A stretch of 64,000 nucleotides of DNA. It comes from Burkholderia sp. 4M9327F10. Its GTDB lineage: Bacteria > Pseudomonadota > Gammaproteobacteria > Burkholderiales > Burkholderiaceae. The DNA lies in contig NZ_SCNV01000047.1 of NCBI RefSeq assembly GCF_005503145.1, positions 1 to 64,000 on the forward strand, in the 5' to 3' direction. The notes under the pieces were generated by a model. It was not told where the DNA came from, did no database searches, and saw only the letters and a program-made list of their open reading frames with translations. Positions 8,387 through 19,321 of this stretch are shown here, in pieces; the first letter of the stretch is position 1, and the number at the start of each line of letters is the position of its first letter. Position numbers and translations under genes: made by a program.

Positions 8387-9148
8387 TCAGGTCAGCTTGA
8401 TCTCGAGTTCACCCAGACCGTCGATGCGGCCATGCACGGTTCCCGCCCGGTCCACCCTGTGCGCGCCGACATACGAACCCGTTGTAATGGTCCACTCCGG
8501 CTCGATGGTGATACCCATTGCCGCGCAATGGTTAACAAACCAGACCAGCAGCTCGCGCGGATCGCCGGCCGGGTTGCCGGTTGCTTCGGGCACCAGCGAG
8601 GCGCCGTCAAATGTTAATTCCAGATCCGGCGAGACAAAATCGAACGCGCGCGCAAATCCCGCGTAAGCGACCGGGTGTCCGGTGACGAGCGCACCGTTGT
8701 TCTGCGCGTCGGCCAATTGTGCGAGCGGTGCAATATTGGGCCACTCGCTAAAGCGGCTATCGACAATCTCAATGGCCGGCAGCACCGTGCCGACCCGCGC
8801 CAGCACCTCGTCGCGCGCATAGGCCTCGCGGCGCGGCTCGATGGCTTCGCTAAAGCGAAAAGCAATCTCCAGTTCCAGCAAGACACGGAAAAATCCGCCA
8901 TGGGCAATCCGGGCCGGCGATTCGTGCACGAGCGAGGCTGGAATCGGCGCGCCCGAAGCGGCCCCTCCCGGCGTCTTCGCGCCGATCTTCCAGGCACCGG
9001 TCGTCTGCTCGAGGCCAACAAGCACGGCCTGCTGGATCGCATAGGCCGTCGCGGCGTCAGGAGGCAGGCTGTCGGGCGGCGGAGCGTCGATCAGGCGGTG
9101 TTGCCTGCGGGCCTGTACGAGGCGTTGCGCGAGGTCGTGTGGCGTCAT
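8387..9148 (-). CDS. 2-keto-4-pentenoate hydratase-like protein (FAH superfamily)
   Basis: A 253-residue cytoplasmic enzyme of the fumarylacetoacetate hydrolase fold, resembling MhpD/HpcG-type hydratases that add water to 2-hydroxypenta-2,4-dienoate in meta-cleavage pathways. Supporting blocks are GAWKIGAKTP, the metal-site-like LELEIAFRF and VLPAIEIVDSRF. The start at 9148 (MTPHDLAQ) has AAAGGA at the right spacing; a longer frame reaches 9235 without one. No other aromatic-degradation genes are adjacent, so the substrate is uncertain. It is transcribed away from the chemoreceptor terminator and appears monocistronic. Confidence 0.8.
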   Translation of the reverse strand: MTPHDLAQRLVQARRQHRLIDAPPPDSLPPDAATAYAIQQAVLVGLEQTTGAWKIGAKTPGGAASGAPIPASLVHESPARIAHGGFFRVLLELEIAFRFSEAIEPRREAYARDEVLARVGTVLPAIEIVDSRFSEWPNIAPLAQLADAQNNGALVTGHPVAYAGFARAFDFVSPDLELTFDGASLVPEATGNPAGDPRELLVWFVNHCAAMGITIEPEWTITTGSYVGAHRVDRAGTVHGRIDGLGELEIKLT

Positions 9149-9242
9149 GTCGGTCCTTTCTGGCTGGCGCATGGAATGGGCAATCGCGCCCGACAATGTA
9201 CCGGAACACAAGGCGAACCAGGTTACGTTGTGCATCGGCCAT

Positions 9243-9277
9243 GAAAAAAGACCACGGTTGCGTGTGCAACCGTGGTC
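9243..9277 (-). terminator. Terminator downstream of the chemoreceptor gene
   Basis: A perfect 12-bp stem, GACCACGGTTGC (9250-9261) with GCAACCGTGGTC (9266-9277), GTGT loop. Read on the minus strand it is followed by a six-U run (A residues at 9244-9249 of the plus strand). It lies about 180 bp after the chemoreceptor stop. Confidence 0.85.
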
Positions 9278-9457
9278 CTGTTCGTGCTGCCGGATTCTGC
9301 GCCAGCGGGGATGGGCTGGTGGGGCCAGCAGTAGCGGCCGCTTCAGTGGCGGGGCCGTTGCTAACGCTTAGCTAACCCGCAATCCGGCCTTGCCTGGCCC
9401 TCAGTTCACCGTCAGTTCGCCTCAGTTCACCTCAATCCGCCTACAGCGAGCGGGTCG

Positions 9458-11266
9458 TCAGAACGTCTCCCAGTCACTATCGCTGCCGACGGCGGCCGGC
9501 GCTTTGGCCGCGGGCAGTGCCTTGCCGGCCGCTGGTGTTTTAGCTGCAGCCGGCGCGGCAGCGGACGCTGCCACCGTATCCGTGCTGGCCCCATTCGCAG
9601 TCGCCGCCGGCGCAGGCGCGGCAACCGGCTCGCGGCGCGGGCTTGCAGCTGCGGCCTTGCGCACCACCGCCGGCTTGCGGACCGGACTGCGCACTATCTG
9701 GGCAAGCGGCGCTTTGCTATCGCCGTCGGCAATCTGGAACACCGCGACCGCAGTGCGCAGCTTGCCGGCCTGATCTTCAAGCGACTGAGCCGCGGCCGCG
9801 GCCTCTTCGACAAGCGCCGCGTTCTGCTGCGTCACTTCGTCCATCTGCGTGACCGCGCGTGCGACCTGCTCGATCCCGCTGCTTTGCTCCTCGGAGGCTG
9901 CGGCGATTTCACCCATGATGTCGGTCACGCGCTGCACCGCGCTGATGATCTCGGTCATGGTTCGACCGGCCTGATCGACCAGTGCCGAGCCGGACTGCAC
10001 GCGCTCCACCGAGGTATCGATCAGTTCCTTGATTTCCTTGGCCGCAGCCGACGAGCGCTGTGCGAGGCTGCGCACTTCGCCCGCCACCACGGCAAAGCCA
10101 CGTCCTTCCTCGCCGGCGCGGGCCGCTTCGACCGCGGCGTTGAGCGCCAGAATGTTGGTCTGGAAGGCAATGCCCTCAATAATGGAAATAATGTCGGCAA
10201 TTTTGGCGGAGCTCTGGTTGATGTCGCCCATCGTGCCGACCACCTGCCCGACCACCGTATTGCCCTTATTGGCGATCTCGGAAGCATTCGCCGCCAGCGA
10301 GCTTGCCTGGCGGGCGTTGTCGGCGTTCTGCTTCACGGTGCCGGTCAACTGGTCCATGCTCGAAGCCGTCTGCTGCAGCGCGGACGCCTGCTCTTCCGTA
10401 CGCGAGGACAGGTCGATGTTACCCGCGGCGATCTGGCGCGTCGCGGTGGCGATCGACTCGCTGCCGCCGCGCACCGAGCGCACCGTCTCGGTCAAGCTGC
10501 GCTGCATCTTCGCGATGCCGTCCAGCAGTTGCCCCATTTCGTCGCGCGAGCCCACCACCACCGGGCGGCGCAGGTCGCCGGCGGCGATCGAGTCAAAATG
10601 CTCCAGTGCCTCGGCGAGCGGGCGCCCAATCGCGCGGCTCAGCGTCAGGTACGAAAACAGCGCCGCCAGCAGCCCGACGGCCACCGCGACGATGCTGACG
10701 AGGCGAAACGTCCCGAAGCTCTCCTGGGCGGTGTCAAAGCCTTGCTGGGCCTGGGTGAACTGCAGCTTGCGCAGGGCATCGTCGGCAGTCGACAGGTCGC
10801 TGTATTTGGCTTGCAGGTCCTTCGCGGCGGCGGGAATCTTCGACTGGTCGGTCCCGGTGACAATGCCGGCAAACACGTCCATCGACTGCTGCAGCGTTTC
10901 CCGCCTGGCCGAGACATCCTGCGCGAGGCGGTCCTCCTCAGCGTCACGCGGCAAGTCGAGATATTTTTTCCACCATTCGTCCGACATCGTGCGCATGACG
11001 TGGGCGCGCTCCACCGTGGCCGCAACCTCCGGGGTGCCGAACAGGAACGCCGCCCGGTCGAGCGCAAGACGCTCGCGCGCCGCGTAGAGCTCGGCGTTGC
11101 CGATATTGACCGCACTCGGCATCTGGTTAGCGAACGTTTCATGATGGGCGTCGTTCGCGCGGCTCATGCCGGTGAGCCCGAGAACGCCGATGATCAGCAG
11201 CAATGCGGCGAGAAAAGCCATAGTCAGGCCGATCCGTGCCTTGATGGTGATGCCCTTGTTCAGCAT
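9458..11266 (-). CDS. Methyl-accepting chemotaxis protein
   Basis: A 602-residue inner-membrane chemoreceptor. TM1 lies at about 13-35, then comes a periplasmic four-helix-bundle sensor (about 36-190), TM2 (about 190-210), a HAMP region and a long signalling domain whose tip reads EGIAFQTNILALNAAVEAAR. An Ala/Pro-rich linker of about 80 residues leads to the C-terminal pentapeptide DWETF, the tether type that binds CheR and CheB in high-abundance receptors. The ligand is not predictable. It starts at ATG with AGGAAG upstream. A sigma-28-like promoter lies about 107 bp before the start, which fits flagellar-class control. Confidence 0.94.
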   Translation of the reverse strand: MLNKGITIKARIGLTMAFLAALLLIIGVLGLTGMSRANDAHHETFANQMPSAVNIGNAELYAARERLALDRAAFLFGTPEVAATVERAHVMRTMSDEWWKKYLDLPRDAEEDRLAQDVSARRETLQQSMDVFAGIVTGTDQSKIPAAAKDLQAKYSDLSTADDALRKLQFTQAQQGFDTAQESFGTFRLVSIVAVAVGLLAALFSYLTLSRAIGRPLAEALEHFDSIAAGDLRRPVVVGSRDEMGQLLDGIAKMQRSLTETVRSVRGGSESIATATRQIAAGNIDLSSRTEEQASALQQTASSMDQLTGTVKQNADNARQASSLAANASEIANKGNTVVGQVVGTMGDINQSSAKIADIISIIEGIAFQTNILALNAAVEAARAGEEGRGFAVVAGEVRSLAQRSSAAAKEIKELIDTSVERVQSGSALVDQAGRTMTEIISAVQRVTDIMGEIAAASEEQSSGIEQVARAVTQMDEVTQQNAALVEEAAAAAQSLEDQAGKLRTAVAVFQIADGDSKAPLAQIVRSPVRKPAVVRKAAAASPRREPVAAPAPAATANGASTDTVAASAAAPAAAKTPAAGKALPAAKAPAAVGSDSDWETF

Positions 11267-11372
11267 GCTTCTTCCTGTGACGTGTATCGAATGAGAGGAG
11301 GCGTGTACGGTGCCAGATGGGCATTGAGCGCCCCCTGGCCGGCGCTTTCTAGGAACGGCGCTCTAATAGTCG

Positions 11373-11399
11373 TTTACGGCATCCAAGCAGCATACTTAA
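11373..11399 (-). promoter_or_regulatory. Sigma-28 (FliA)-like promoter of the chemoreceptor gene
   Basis: On the minus strand TTAAGTAT (11392-11399) and GCCGTAAA (11373-11380) are separated by exactly 11 bp. Each differs from the enterobacterial FliA consensus (TAAAGTTT-N11-GCCGATAA) at two of eight positions. Position and strand fit the chemoreceptor gene starting at 11266. Confidence 0.6.
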
Positions 11400-11683
11400 A
11401 GCTTTTATATGGTATGAGGATTGATCGCAGGCAAAGCCTGTATAAATTACAATTCTCTTGGAAGCGGGTCGGGAACGAGGTCGCGCAACGGGTCGGGAAC
11501 GGATCGGCGGACGCACGGCGGATGGCCCACGGGTGCGGGTAGACCGCCAGGAGACCGGAAAGGAGTTGGCGAAGAAAGGAACTGGCAAACGCCCACTCGC
11601 AGCGCGAGAGCGCGAAGCATTTGCCGCAGGGTCAGGCGTGGAGTGCGCGGCGCCTTCGCAACGCAGGCGCCGCGTTACCCGGG
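11400..11683. other. Intergenic region between rbsK and chemoreceptor promoter
   Basis: No gene recognised. A 12-mer GGGTCGGGAACG is directly repeated (11467-11478 and 11489-11500). Otherwise I see nothing to annotate. Confidence 0.4.
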
Positions 11684-12622
11684 TCAGGCGCCCAGTTCGG
11701 CAAGCGTGGGAATGGAAGTTTGCGCTCCGGCGCGCGTCACGGAGAGCGCCGCCGCCCGTTGGGCGAAGCGGATCGCAGTGTCGATGGCCTCGCCGTGCGA
11801 GAGCTGCGCGGCCAGCGCGCCGATAAAGGTATCGCCGGCAGCGGTCGTATCGACGGCTGCCACTTTCTGTGCGGCGTAGAGCGTCGGCTCCGCGCCCTCG
11901 AGCGCGGCCAGCACGCCGCGCTCGCCGAGCGTCACCAGCACGTTGCGCGCGCCCGCGCTGCGCAGCGCCAAAGCCGCTCGCGCGGCATCCTCGGGAGAGT
12001 CGACCGGCAAATCCGTGAGGGTGGCCGCTTCCAGTTCGTTCGGAATCAGGTAGTCAATCAGCGAGAACCACTCGGTGGTCAGCGGCCCGGTCGCCGGCGC
12101 CGGGTTCAGGATGACCGTCTTGCCGAGCCGCCGGGCGCTCGCGAGAGCCGCATGCACGGCGGCCGGCGGTGTTTCGAGCTGGCAGACCACCACGTCCGCG
12201 TTCGCCAGCGCCGCTTCGTGGCGAGCAACGGTTTCCGGCGTCACCTCGCCGTTGCTGCCGGCAATGATGACGATCGCGTTCTGGCTACTGTCGTCGACCA
12301 CGATCAGCGCGACGCCGGTTGGAGCCGATGGGCTGGTCTCGAGCGCTGCGCAGTCGATCCCCTCGGCGGCGAGTCCCGCCCGCAATTGCGCGCCGTTCGC
12401 ATCGGCGCCGACGCAACCGAGCATCGCCACGCGGGCGCCGAGACGCGCCGCCGCGACGGCCTGGTTGCCGCCCTTGCCGCCCGCCACCTGGGCGAACGTG
12501 CTGCCGGCGAGCGTCTCGCCGGGCTGCGGCAGGCGCGGCGCCCGCGCGACCAGGTCCATGTTCAGGCTGCCGACCACCGTTACCCGTCCACCCGCTGACT
12601 GACTCGCCAAGTCGCCTCCCAT
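11684..12622 (-). CDS. rbsK: Ribokinase
   Basis: A 312-residue PfkB-family kinase that phosphorylates ribose to ribose 5-phosphate after ABC uptake. It shows the N-terminal sugar-binding block GSLNMDLVARAP, the GGKGGNQA motif at about 48-55 and the C-terminal ATP/anion-hole motif DTTAAGDTF with the catalytic Asp. It is the last gene of the rbsB-A-C-R-K operon. The start at 12622 (MGGDLASQ) is chosen because the frame upstream to 12688 opens only with TTG and would overlap rbsR by a few bases. No strong Shine-Dalgarno precedes 12622, so the start is moderately certain. Confidence 0.93.
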   Translation of the reverse strand: MGGDLASQSAGGRVTVVGSLNMDLVARAPRLPQPGETLAGSTFAQVAGGKGGNQAVAAARLGARVAMLGCVGADANGAQLRAGLAAEGIDCAALETSPSAPTGVALIVVDDSSQNAIVIIAGSNGEVTPETVARHEAALANADVVVCQLETPPAAVHAALASARRLGKTVILNPAPATGPLTTEWFSLIDYLIPNELEAATLTDLPVDSPEDAARAALALRSAGARNVLVTLGERGVLAALEGAEPTLYAAQKVAAVDTTAAGDTFIGALAAQLSHGEAIDTAIRFAQRAAALSVTRAGAQTSIPTLAELGA

Positions 12623-12680
12623 CAAATAGTTGTGTGTGCGCCAGCCGTGGCGCCTCGCGCCCTCGCCCTGAGGTCGCGGC

Positions 12681-13733
12681 CTAAGCAACCACTCCCTGCA
12701 GCCCCGCCCCTGCCCCTGCGCCCGCCCACGTCGTGGTCGACTCGCGCACGATCAGGCGTGGGGCGATCACACGCCGGCGCGCCGGTGCACCGGCCGTGTC
12801 GGCTGCGGTTCCGGCGATCCGTTCGATCAGCGTCTGTGCCGCCATCTCGCCCAGCGCGCGCACCGACTGGCCGACCGTCGACAGGGCCGGGTAAGTAAAA
12901 CGCCCCAGTTCGATGTCGTCGAAGCCGATGATCGAGCAGTCGCGCGGCACGCTGATCCCGCGTTCGGCCGCGGCGCGCAAGGCGCCGATACCCATCATAT
13001 CGTTGCCGGCGAAAATCGCCGAGGGCATCACGGCCTCGAACAACTGGCTCGCGGCCCGATAGCCGCCGGTGCCCGAAAAGTCGCTTTCGACGATCGCGCC
13101 CGGCGCAATTTCGATGCCGCGCTCCGCCATGGCGCGGATAAATCCGTGCACGCGCATGGCGCTGACAGCGGTCGCCACGGGCCCCGTAATGCAGCCGATC
13201 TTCACGTGGCCCAGTTCGAGCAGGTGGCGGGTCGCCAGATAGGCGCCCTTTTCGTGGTCGATCTGCACCAGATCCGCGCTCAGTCCCTCGATGTTACGGT
13301 CGACCACCACCAGCGGCTCGCGCGCATCGGCGAGCGCCTGCGCAAGCACGGCGTCGTCGCCGGCCGAAGCAACGATCAGGCCATCGATGCGCTTTTCCTG
13401 CAGCACGCGCAGATAGTTGCGCTGCTTGGCGGGATCGTCATCGGAATTGCAGAAGAATACGCAGTAGCCGTTGCGCGCACAACCGTCCTCGATGCCGCGC
13501 GCCATTTCCGCGAAATAGGGATTCGTGCTGTTGGGCACCACCAGACCGATCGTTGCGGTCGCGCGCGCCTTCAGCGAGCGGGCGACCGCCGACGGCACGT
13601 AGTGCAGTTGACGGATCGCATGCTCGACCTTTGCGCGCACATCGGCCGACACCGGCCGCGAGTTGTTCACGACGTGCGAAACCGTCGTGAACGACACGCC
13701 TGCCACGGCCGCTACATCCTTGATGGTCGCCAT
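12681..13733 (-). CDS. rbsR: LacI-family ribose operon repressor
   Basis: A 350-residue regulator. The N-terminal helix-turn-helix and hinge (MATIKDVAAVAGVSFTTVSH, residues 1-20, then the NNSRPVS hinge approach) is followed by a type-I periplasmic-binding-like effector domain. It lies within the sugar operon, between the permease and ribokinase genes, so it most likely binds ribose or a phosphorylated derivative. The perfect palindrome CGCAAACGTTTGCG at the operon promoter is the natural target. The C-terminal tail (AGAGAGAGLQG) is low complexity. The overall call is firm; the effector is inferred from context. Confidence 0.9.
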   Translation of the reverse strand: MATIKDVAAVAGVSFTTVSHVVNNSRPVSADVRAKVEHAIRQLHYVPSAVARSLKARATATIGLVVPNSTNPYFAEMARGIEDGCARNGYCVFFCNSDDDPAKQRNYLRVLQEKRIDGLIVASAGDDAVLAQALADAREPLVVVDRNIEGLSADLVQIDHEKGAYLATRHLLELGHVKIGCITGPVATAVSAMRVHGFIRAMAERGIEIAPGAIVESDFSGTGGYRAASQLFEAVMPSAIFAGNDMMGIGALRAAAERGISVPRDCSIIGFDDIELGRFTYPALSTVGQSVRALGEMAAQTLIERIAGTAADTAGAPARRRVIAPRLIVRESTTTWAGAGAGAGLQGVVA

Positions 13734-13850
13734 ATCCTGTTGCTCTCCTGCCTGTTTTTCCCGCCGGCCGGTGCGACGTGCACCGGCCCGGCGTTTGCAT
13801 CAATGACAGATCCAACCTGCTGCATCCACACCCTGCATGCTGTCCCGCTT

Positions 13851-13877
13851 CCCTGCTTTCCCTGCTTTCCCTGCTTT
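13851..13877. repeat. Three tandem 9-bp repeats between rbsC and rbsR
   Basis: CCCTGCTTT occurs three times without interruption, flanked on both sides by degenerate part-copies. It lies in the 158-bp gap between the rbsC stop and the rbsR start. Confidence 0.8.
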
Positions 13878-13891
13878 CCCGCTCTGACCGG

Positions 13892-14919
13892 TCAGGCGCG
13901 CTTGCGCCGGCTCCGGTAGGTATCCAGCACGACCGCCACCACAATAACCGCGCCGGTGATGATGCGTTTGGTCGGTTCGTTCGCGCCGATCTGCGCGAGT
14001 CCCGCCGCCAGCACCGAGATGATCAACACCCCGAAAAAGGTGCTGATGACCGAACCCCGGCCGCCCATCAGGCTGGTGCCACCTATCACGACCGCGGCGA
14101 TCACCTGCAGTTCCATGCCGACACCTGCGTTCGGGTCCGCCGCTTCGAGCCGCGAAATCTGGAACAGCGCCGCGAGGCCCGCCAGCGCACCCATCAATGC
14201 GAACACGATCACCTTGTAGGGGCGCGGATTGACGCCCGCGAGCCGCACCGCCTCCTCGTTCGTGCCGATGCCCACCAGGTAGCGGCCGAACACCGTGCGC
14301 GTGAGCACCAGTTGCGCGATCACCATCACCGCCACCGCGATCAGGAAGGCCGGCGAGATGCCGAAGGCGATCGGGTTGGACAGCACGTCGAAGGCGTCGC
14401 CGATATAGGCCGTACGCGAGTTCGTCATCTGGTAGGCGACCCCGCGCGCCGCTTCGAGCACGCCAAGCGAGACGATGAACGACGGAATCCGCCAGCTCAC
14501 CGTCACCGCGCCCGTCACTGTGCCGGTCAGCGCGGCTGCGGCCACGCCAAGCAGCGCCGCCGGCAACGGCCCCCACTGCCACTTCAGCGCGGCCACGCTC
14601 ACCACCGAGGCGCCCAGTGCCAGCACCGAGCCGACCGACAGGTCGATACCGGCGATGATGAGCACGAAGGTCATGCCCACCGACATTACGACCAGGTCCG
14701 GGATCTGGTTGGCGATCGTGCTGAACGTGTCGTAAGTCAGAAAGTGCGAGCTGAGCAGCGAAAACAGCACAACCATCGCCAGCAAGGCGCCGGCCAGACC
14801 GAGGTAATTCGAAAAGCCGAGGCGCGTGCCCACCGGCTTGCCGCTCGCGAGCGGCGCCGACGGATCGGACACCGGGGCAGCGTTGGCCCCGCCGGGTGTG
14901 CCGCCTTGGGGTTGATTCG

Positions 14920-14923
<4 letters not shown>
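13892..14923 (-). CDS. rbsC: Ribose ABC transporter permease
   Basis: A 343-residue inner-membrane permease of the RbsC/AraH type. After a hydrophilic N-terminal tail of about 40 residues come roughly eight to ten membrane segments. Family blocks are VGMTFVLIIAGIDLSVGS, FGRYLVGIGTNEEAVRLAGV and AVVIGGTSLMGGRGSV. Its ATG overlaps the rbsA stop (ATGA), the usual translational coupling. It forms a homodimeric channel energised by RbsA and fed by RbsB. Confidence 0.95.
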
Positions 14924-16515
<1,592 letters not shown>

Positions 16516-16739
16516 CGCGATCCTGGTTCCGGGGCCGCCTCGCGAGGGCTTCAGACGGACGGCAGCCGGCTGGAGCCCGGGTCGGGCAACCACGTGTCAT
16601 GCCGGCTCAAGGCGGGTCTTGCGCTGGGCTTTCCAACGCACCCCGGCCCGCCGCGTCCGCCGACATGACGCTTATCTCTGGAATAACGGCGGCGGCGCAG
16701 CTTTCTTGAGCGTTTATTGAATAGGAGCGCGCCGGTGAG

Positions 16740-16772
16740 CCGCGCTCGCGCCGAACGGTCGGGCGAGCGCGG
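16740..16772. other. Hairpin between rbsB and rbsA
   Basis: A perfect 10-bp stem, CCGCGCTCGC (16740-16749) with GCGAGCGCGG (16763-16772), lies in the 293-bp gap after rbsB. Such hairpins often protect the abundant binding-protein message and lower expression of the downstream ABC genes. Confidence 0.5.
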
Positions 16773-16808
16773 TGCCGGCTTGCCGGCTAGCCAGCGGCGG
16801 GGCTGGAC

Positions 16809-17765
16809 TTACTTCGTCACGAGATCGACCGGCGTCTCGACCACGCCGGACAATTCGGATTGCTTCTTGTGTTCGCTCAGAGCCTTGAGCGCCGTATCGA
16901 TACCGAACACCGCCTGTTTGGCCGCGTACTGATTGGCGGTCGCGAGCACGCGGCCGTCCTTCAGCATCGGCTTGATGGCGTCGATGTCGTCGTAGCCGAC
17001 CACATAGACCTTGCCCTGCTTACCTGCGGCGCGCACGGCCGAGACTGCGCCGATTGCCATGTTGTCGTTACCGCACAACAGCGCCTTGATATTCGGGTAT
17101 TCATTGAGAATGGCCGAAGCGACAGCGTTGCCCTTGTCGATTTCCCATTCACCCGATTGCACCGAGTCGATCTTCGCGCCGACCTTCTGCATGGCCGCCT
17201 TGAAGCCGGCGGTGCGCTGCTGTGCGTTGGTGGTCGTCGACACGCCCTCGACGATGCCGACTTCATCGCCCGCCTTCAGCTTCTGGGCCAGATAGTCGCC
17301 GACCTTTTCCGCGCCCTTGGCGTTGTCGGGACCGACGAACGGCACGTTCAGGTCTTTCGACTTGAGCACGTCCGGATCGAGCCGGTTGTCGATGTTCACG
17401 ACGATGATGCCGGCATCGACCGCCTTCTTGACCACCGGCACCAGCGCCTTCGAATCGGCCGGCGCCAGCACGATGGCGTCGACCTTCGAGACGATCATCT
17501 GCTCGACGATCTGGATCTGCGCGGCCGTGTCGGTCTCATTCTTGATGCCGTTGGTGATCAGGTCGAACTGGCTGGCGTTGTGCTTCTGATAGTCCTTCGC
17601 ACCGGTTTCCATGGTGAGGAAGAACTCATTGGCGAGGGACTTCATGACAAGCGCCACTTTCGGCTTACTGGCGGCCTGGGCATGAGCGGTGGAAAACGGC
17701 AGTGCAACAGAAGCGGTGAGCGCGACAGCGGCCGCCAGAACGCGGCGGCGAATGCGGTGGTCCAT
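16809..17765 (-). CDS. rbsB: Ribose ABC transporter periplasmic binding protein
   Basis: A 318-residue exported sugar-binding protein. The signal peptide (MDHRIRRR start, cleavage near AHA-QA) is followed by a type-I periplasmic binding fold. Family blocks are ANEFFLTMETGAKDYQ, IVLAPADSKALVPVVKKA and NIKALLCGNDNMAIGAVSA. It is the first gene of the operon. The start is 17765, with GGAG upstream; the track-length frame from 17819 would run through the operator. Ribose specificity is inferred from the ribokinase in the same operon. Related hexoses cannot be excluded from sequence alone. Confidence 0.94.
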   Translation of the reverse strand: MDHRIRRRVLAAAVALTASVALPFSTAHAQAASKPKVALVMKSLANEFFLTMETGAKDYQKHNASQFDLITNGIKNETDTAAQIQIVEQMIVSKVDAIVLAPADSKALVPVVKKAVDAGIIVVNIDNRLDPDVLKSKDLNVPFVGPDNAKGAEKVGDYLAQKLKAGDEVGIVEGVSTTTNAQQRTAGFKAAMQKVGAKIDSVQSGEWEIDKGNAVASAILNEYPNIKALLCGNDNMAIGAVSAVRAAGKQGKVYVVGYDDIDAIKPMLKDGRVLATANQYAAKQAVFGIDTALKALSEHKKQSELSGVVETPVDLVTK

Positions 17766-17814
17766 GCATATCTCCAGGTTTATAGGCTCGGGATGAGCCG
17801 TGTTTTTGACTCCG

Positions 17815-17864
17815 CGCAAACGTTTGCGAGGCTCATTCTCAGCGTAGCCTGTTCAGCGTGTCAA
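17815..17864 (-). promoter_or_regulatory. rbs operon promoter with LacI-family operator
   Basis: The 14-bp perfect palindrome CGCAAACGTTTGCG (17815-17828) has the central CG and half-sites typical of LacI/RbsR/PurR operators. On the minus strand a TTGACA box (17859-17864) and a GAGAAT box (17835-17840) are 18 bp apart, and the operator begins 6 bp downstream of the -10 box, near the likely transcription start. RbsR bound there would block initiation. Confidence 0.8.
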
Positions 17865-18099
17865 CGAATTGCAGTGTTGCACTGCACAGGCGCCACGCCC
17901 TATGTCTAGCCGTAATGCAAGCCACGACGGCTTGCATCCCGCATACTTCAAGAGCTTGTTTCGACATGAGTCTCCCGCTTGGTCCGCGCTTGCTGGTTTC
18001 CCGCCACTTGCAAGCTTCGCGTGCGGCGGGCCGCCTATGCTGGACTTTTATTGCGCCCGATGCAAGGGGCAAGCAGCGATGAGGCGCCGCCGCGGGTGA

Positions 18100-19077
18100 C
18101 TAGAGCCAGCCGGCCTTGCGAAAGCGCCACCACAGGAAGATGTCGACCGACAGCATGACGGCAAGGCATAGCGGATAACCGTACTTGTAATGCAGTTCGG
18201 GGATGGTCTCGAAGTTCATGCCGTAGATGCCGGCGATCATGGTCGGCACAGCGAACAGTGCGGCGAACGAACCGAGGCGCTTGGTCACCTCGCTTTCGGC
18301 AAGCGAAATCATGCCGAGGTCGACCTGGATCGCCGTCACGACCATCTCGCGGCGGCCGTCGATGGTGCGCACGATCCGCTCGAGATGGTCGTAGATATCG
18401 CGGAAGTAGGCCTCCATGCCTGAGCACACCTGCGGCACGCGGCCGCCGCTCAGCTTGCTGATCGCTTCCTGGAGCGGCGCCACATGATGCTGCAGGCTGA
18501 CGAGCCGGCGCTTGAGCGAGTACAGATCGGCGATGATCGCCCGCGATGCGCTGACGTCGTTCTTCTCGAAGATACGGTCTTCGACCGCCTCGATTTCGGC
18601 GCCGAGCGCCTCGAGAATCGGGAAGTAGCGATCGACGATATCGTCGGCGAGCGCATACAGCACGAAGCCTGAGCCTTCCTTGAGCAGCTTCGGCTCGCGC
18701 TCGCAGCGCGCGCGCACGTCGCTAAAGCCAAAGCGGGCGCGATGACGCACCGAGAGCACGTAATTCGAGCCGACGAACACATCCACTTCGCCGATCAGCA
18801 GTTCGTGGTCGTCGTCCATCTCCACCGTATGCATCACCGCGAACACGGACTCGCCATACTCCTCGATCTTCGGCCGCTGATGACCCTGCAGCGCGTCTTC
18901 GACCGCCAGATCATGCAGATTGAATTCCTCTTTCATGACGGCAAGTTCTTCGGGGTCTGGGTCTTTGAGCGCGACCCAGACGAAGCATTCCGGCCGCGCC
19001 ACATACTCGCTGATGTCTTCGATCGGGATATCGGCGAGCTTGCGGCCGTCCTGGTAGGCCGCGCAATTGATCAGCAT
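18100..19077 (-). CDS. corA: Magnesium/cobalt transporter CorA
   Basis: A 325-residue inner-membrane divalent-cation channel of the CorA (2-TM-GxN) family. A large N-terminal cytoplasmic alpha/beta and long-helix domain precedes two C-terminal membrane segments. The pore signature GMN is present (IAGIYGMNFE), followed by the short acidic loop and the second TM, and then a basic tail. The length fits the family. The ATG at 19077 has AAGG upstream. The 12-bp repeat array at 19128-19199 lies in its leader and reads open in frame with corA back to a TGA near 19211, but without a usable start codon that I can see. Confidence 0.95.
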   Translation of the reverse strand: MLINCAAYQDGRKLADIPIEDISEYVARPECFVWVALKDPDPEELAVMKEEFNLHDLAVEDALQGHQRPKIEEYGESVFAVMHTVEMDDDHELLIGEVDVFVGSNYVLSVRHRARFGFSDVRARCEREPKLLKEGSGFVLYALADDIVDRYFPILEALGAEIEAVEDRIFEKNDVSASRAIIADLYSLKRRLVSLQHHVAPLQEAISKLSGGRVPQVCSGMEAYFRDIYDHLERIVRTIDGRREMVVTAIQVDLGMISLAESEVTKRLGSFAALFAVPTMIAGIYGMNFETIPELHYKYGYPLCLAVMLSVDIFLWWRFRKAGWL

Positions 19078-19127
19078 AGTTTCGGTTACCTTGAAAGCGG
19101 CGGCAGGCTGCGGTACTGCGGCACTTC

Positions 19128-19199
19128 CTGGGGTGCCCGCTGGGGTGCTACTTGGCGTGCCACTTGTGGTGCCCTCGGTGGTGCCGCTTGTGATGCCGC
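19128..19199. repeat. Six degenerate 12-bp repeats upstream of corA
   Basis: Six consecutive 12-mers follow the pattern (C/T)(T/G)G(G/T)(G/C/A)(G/A)TGC(C/T)NN, for example CTGGGGTGCCCG and TTGTGATGCCGC. They lie 50-120 bp before the corA ATG. Read on the minus strand in the corA frame they would encode a Gly-Thr-rich four-residue repeat. Confidence 0.7.
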
Positions 19200-19321
19200 G
19201 GCAGCGGCTGCCTCAGCGCTGCTAAACCTGCACGATTGAAGCTGTCAAAGCCACCATGTTAGCGGCTTTGCCGGACCGCGATGTCCGCGAAATGTCATCG
19301 CGGCGAATCGCCTGCGCGCCT

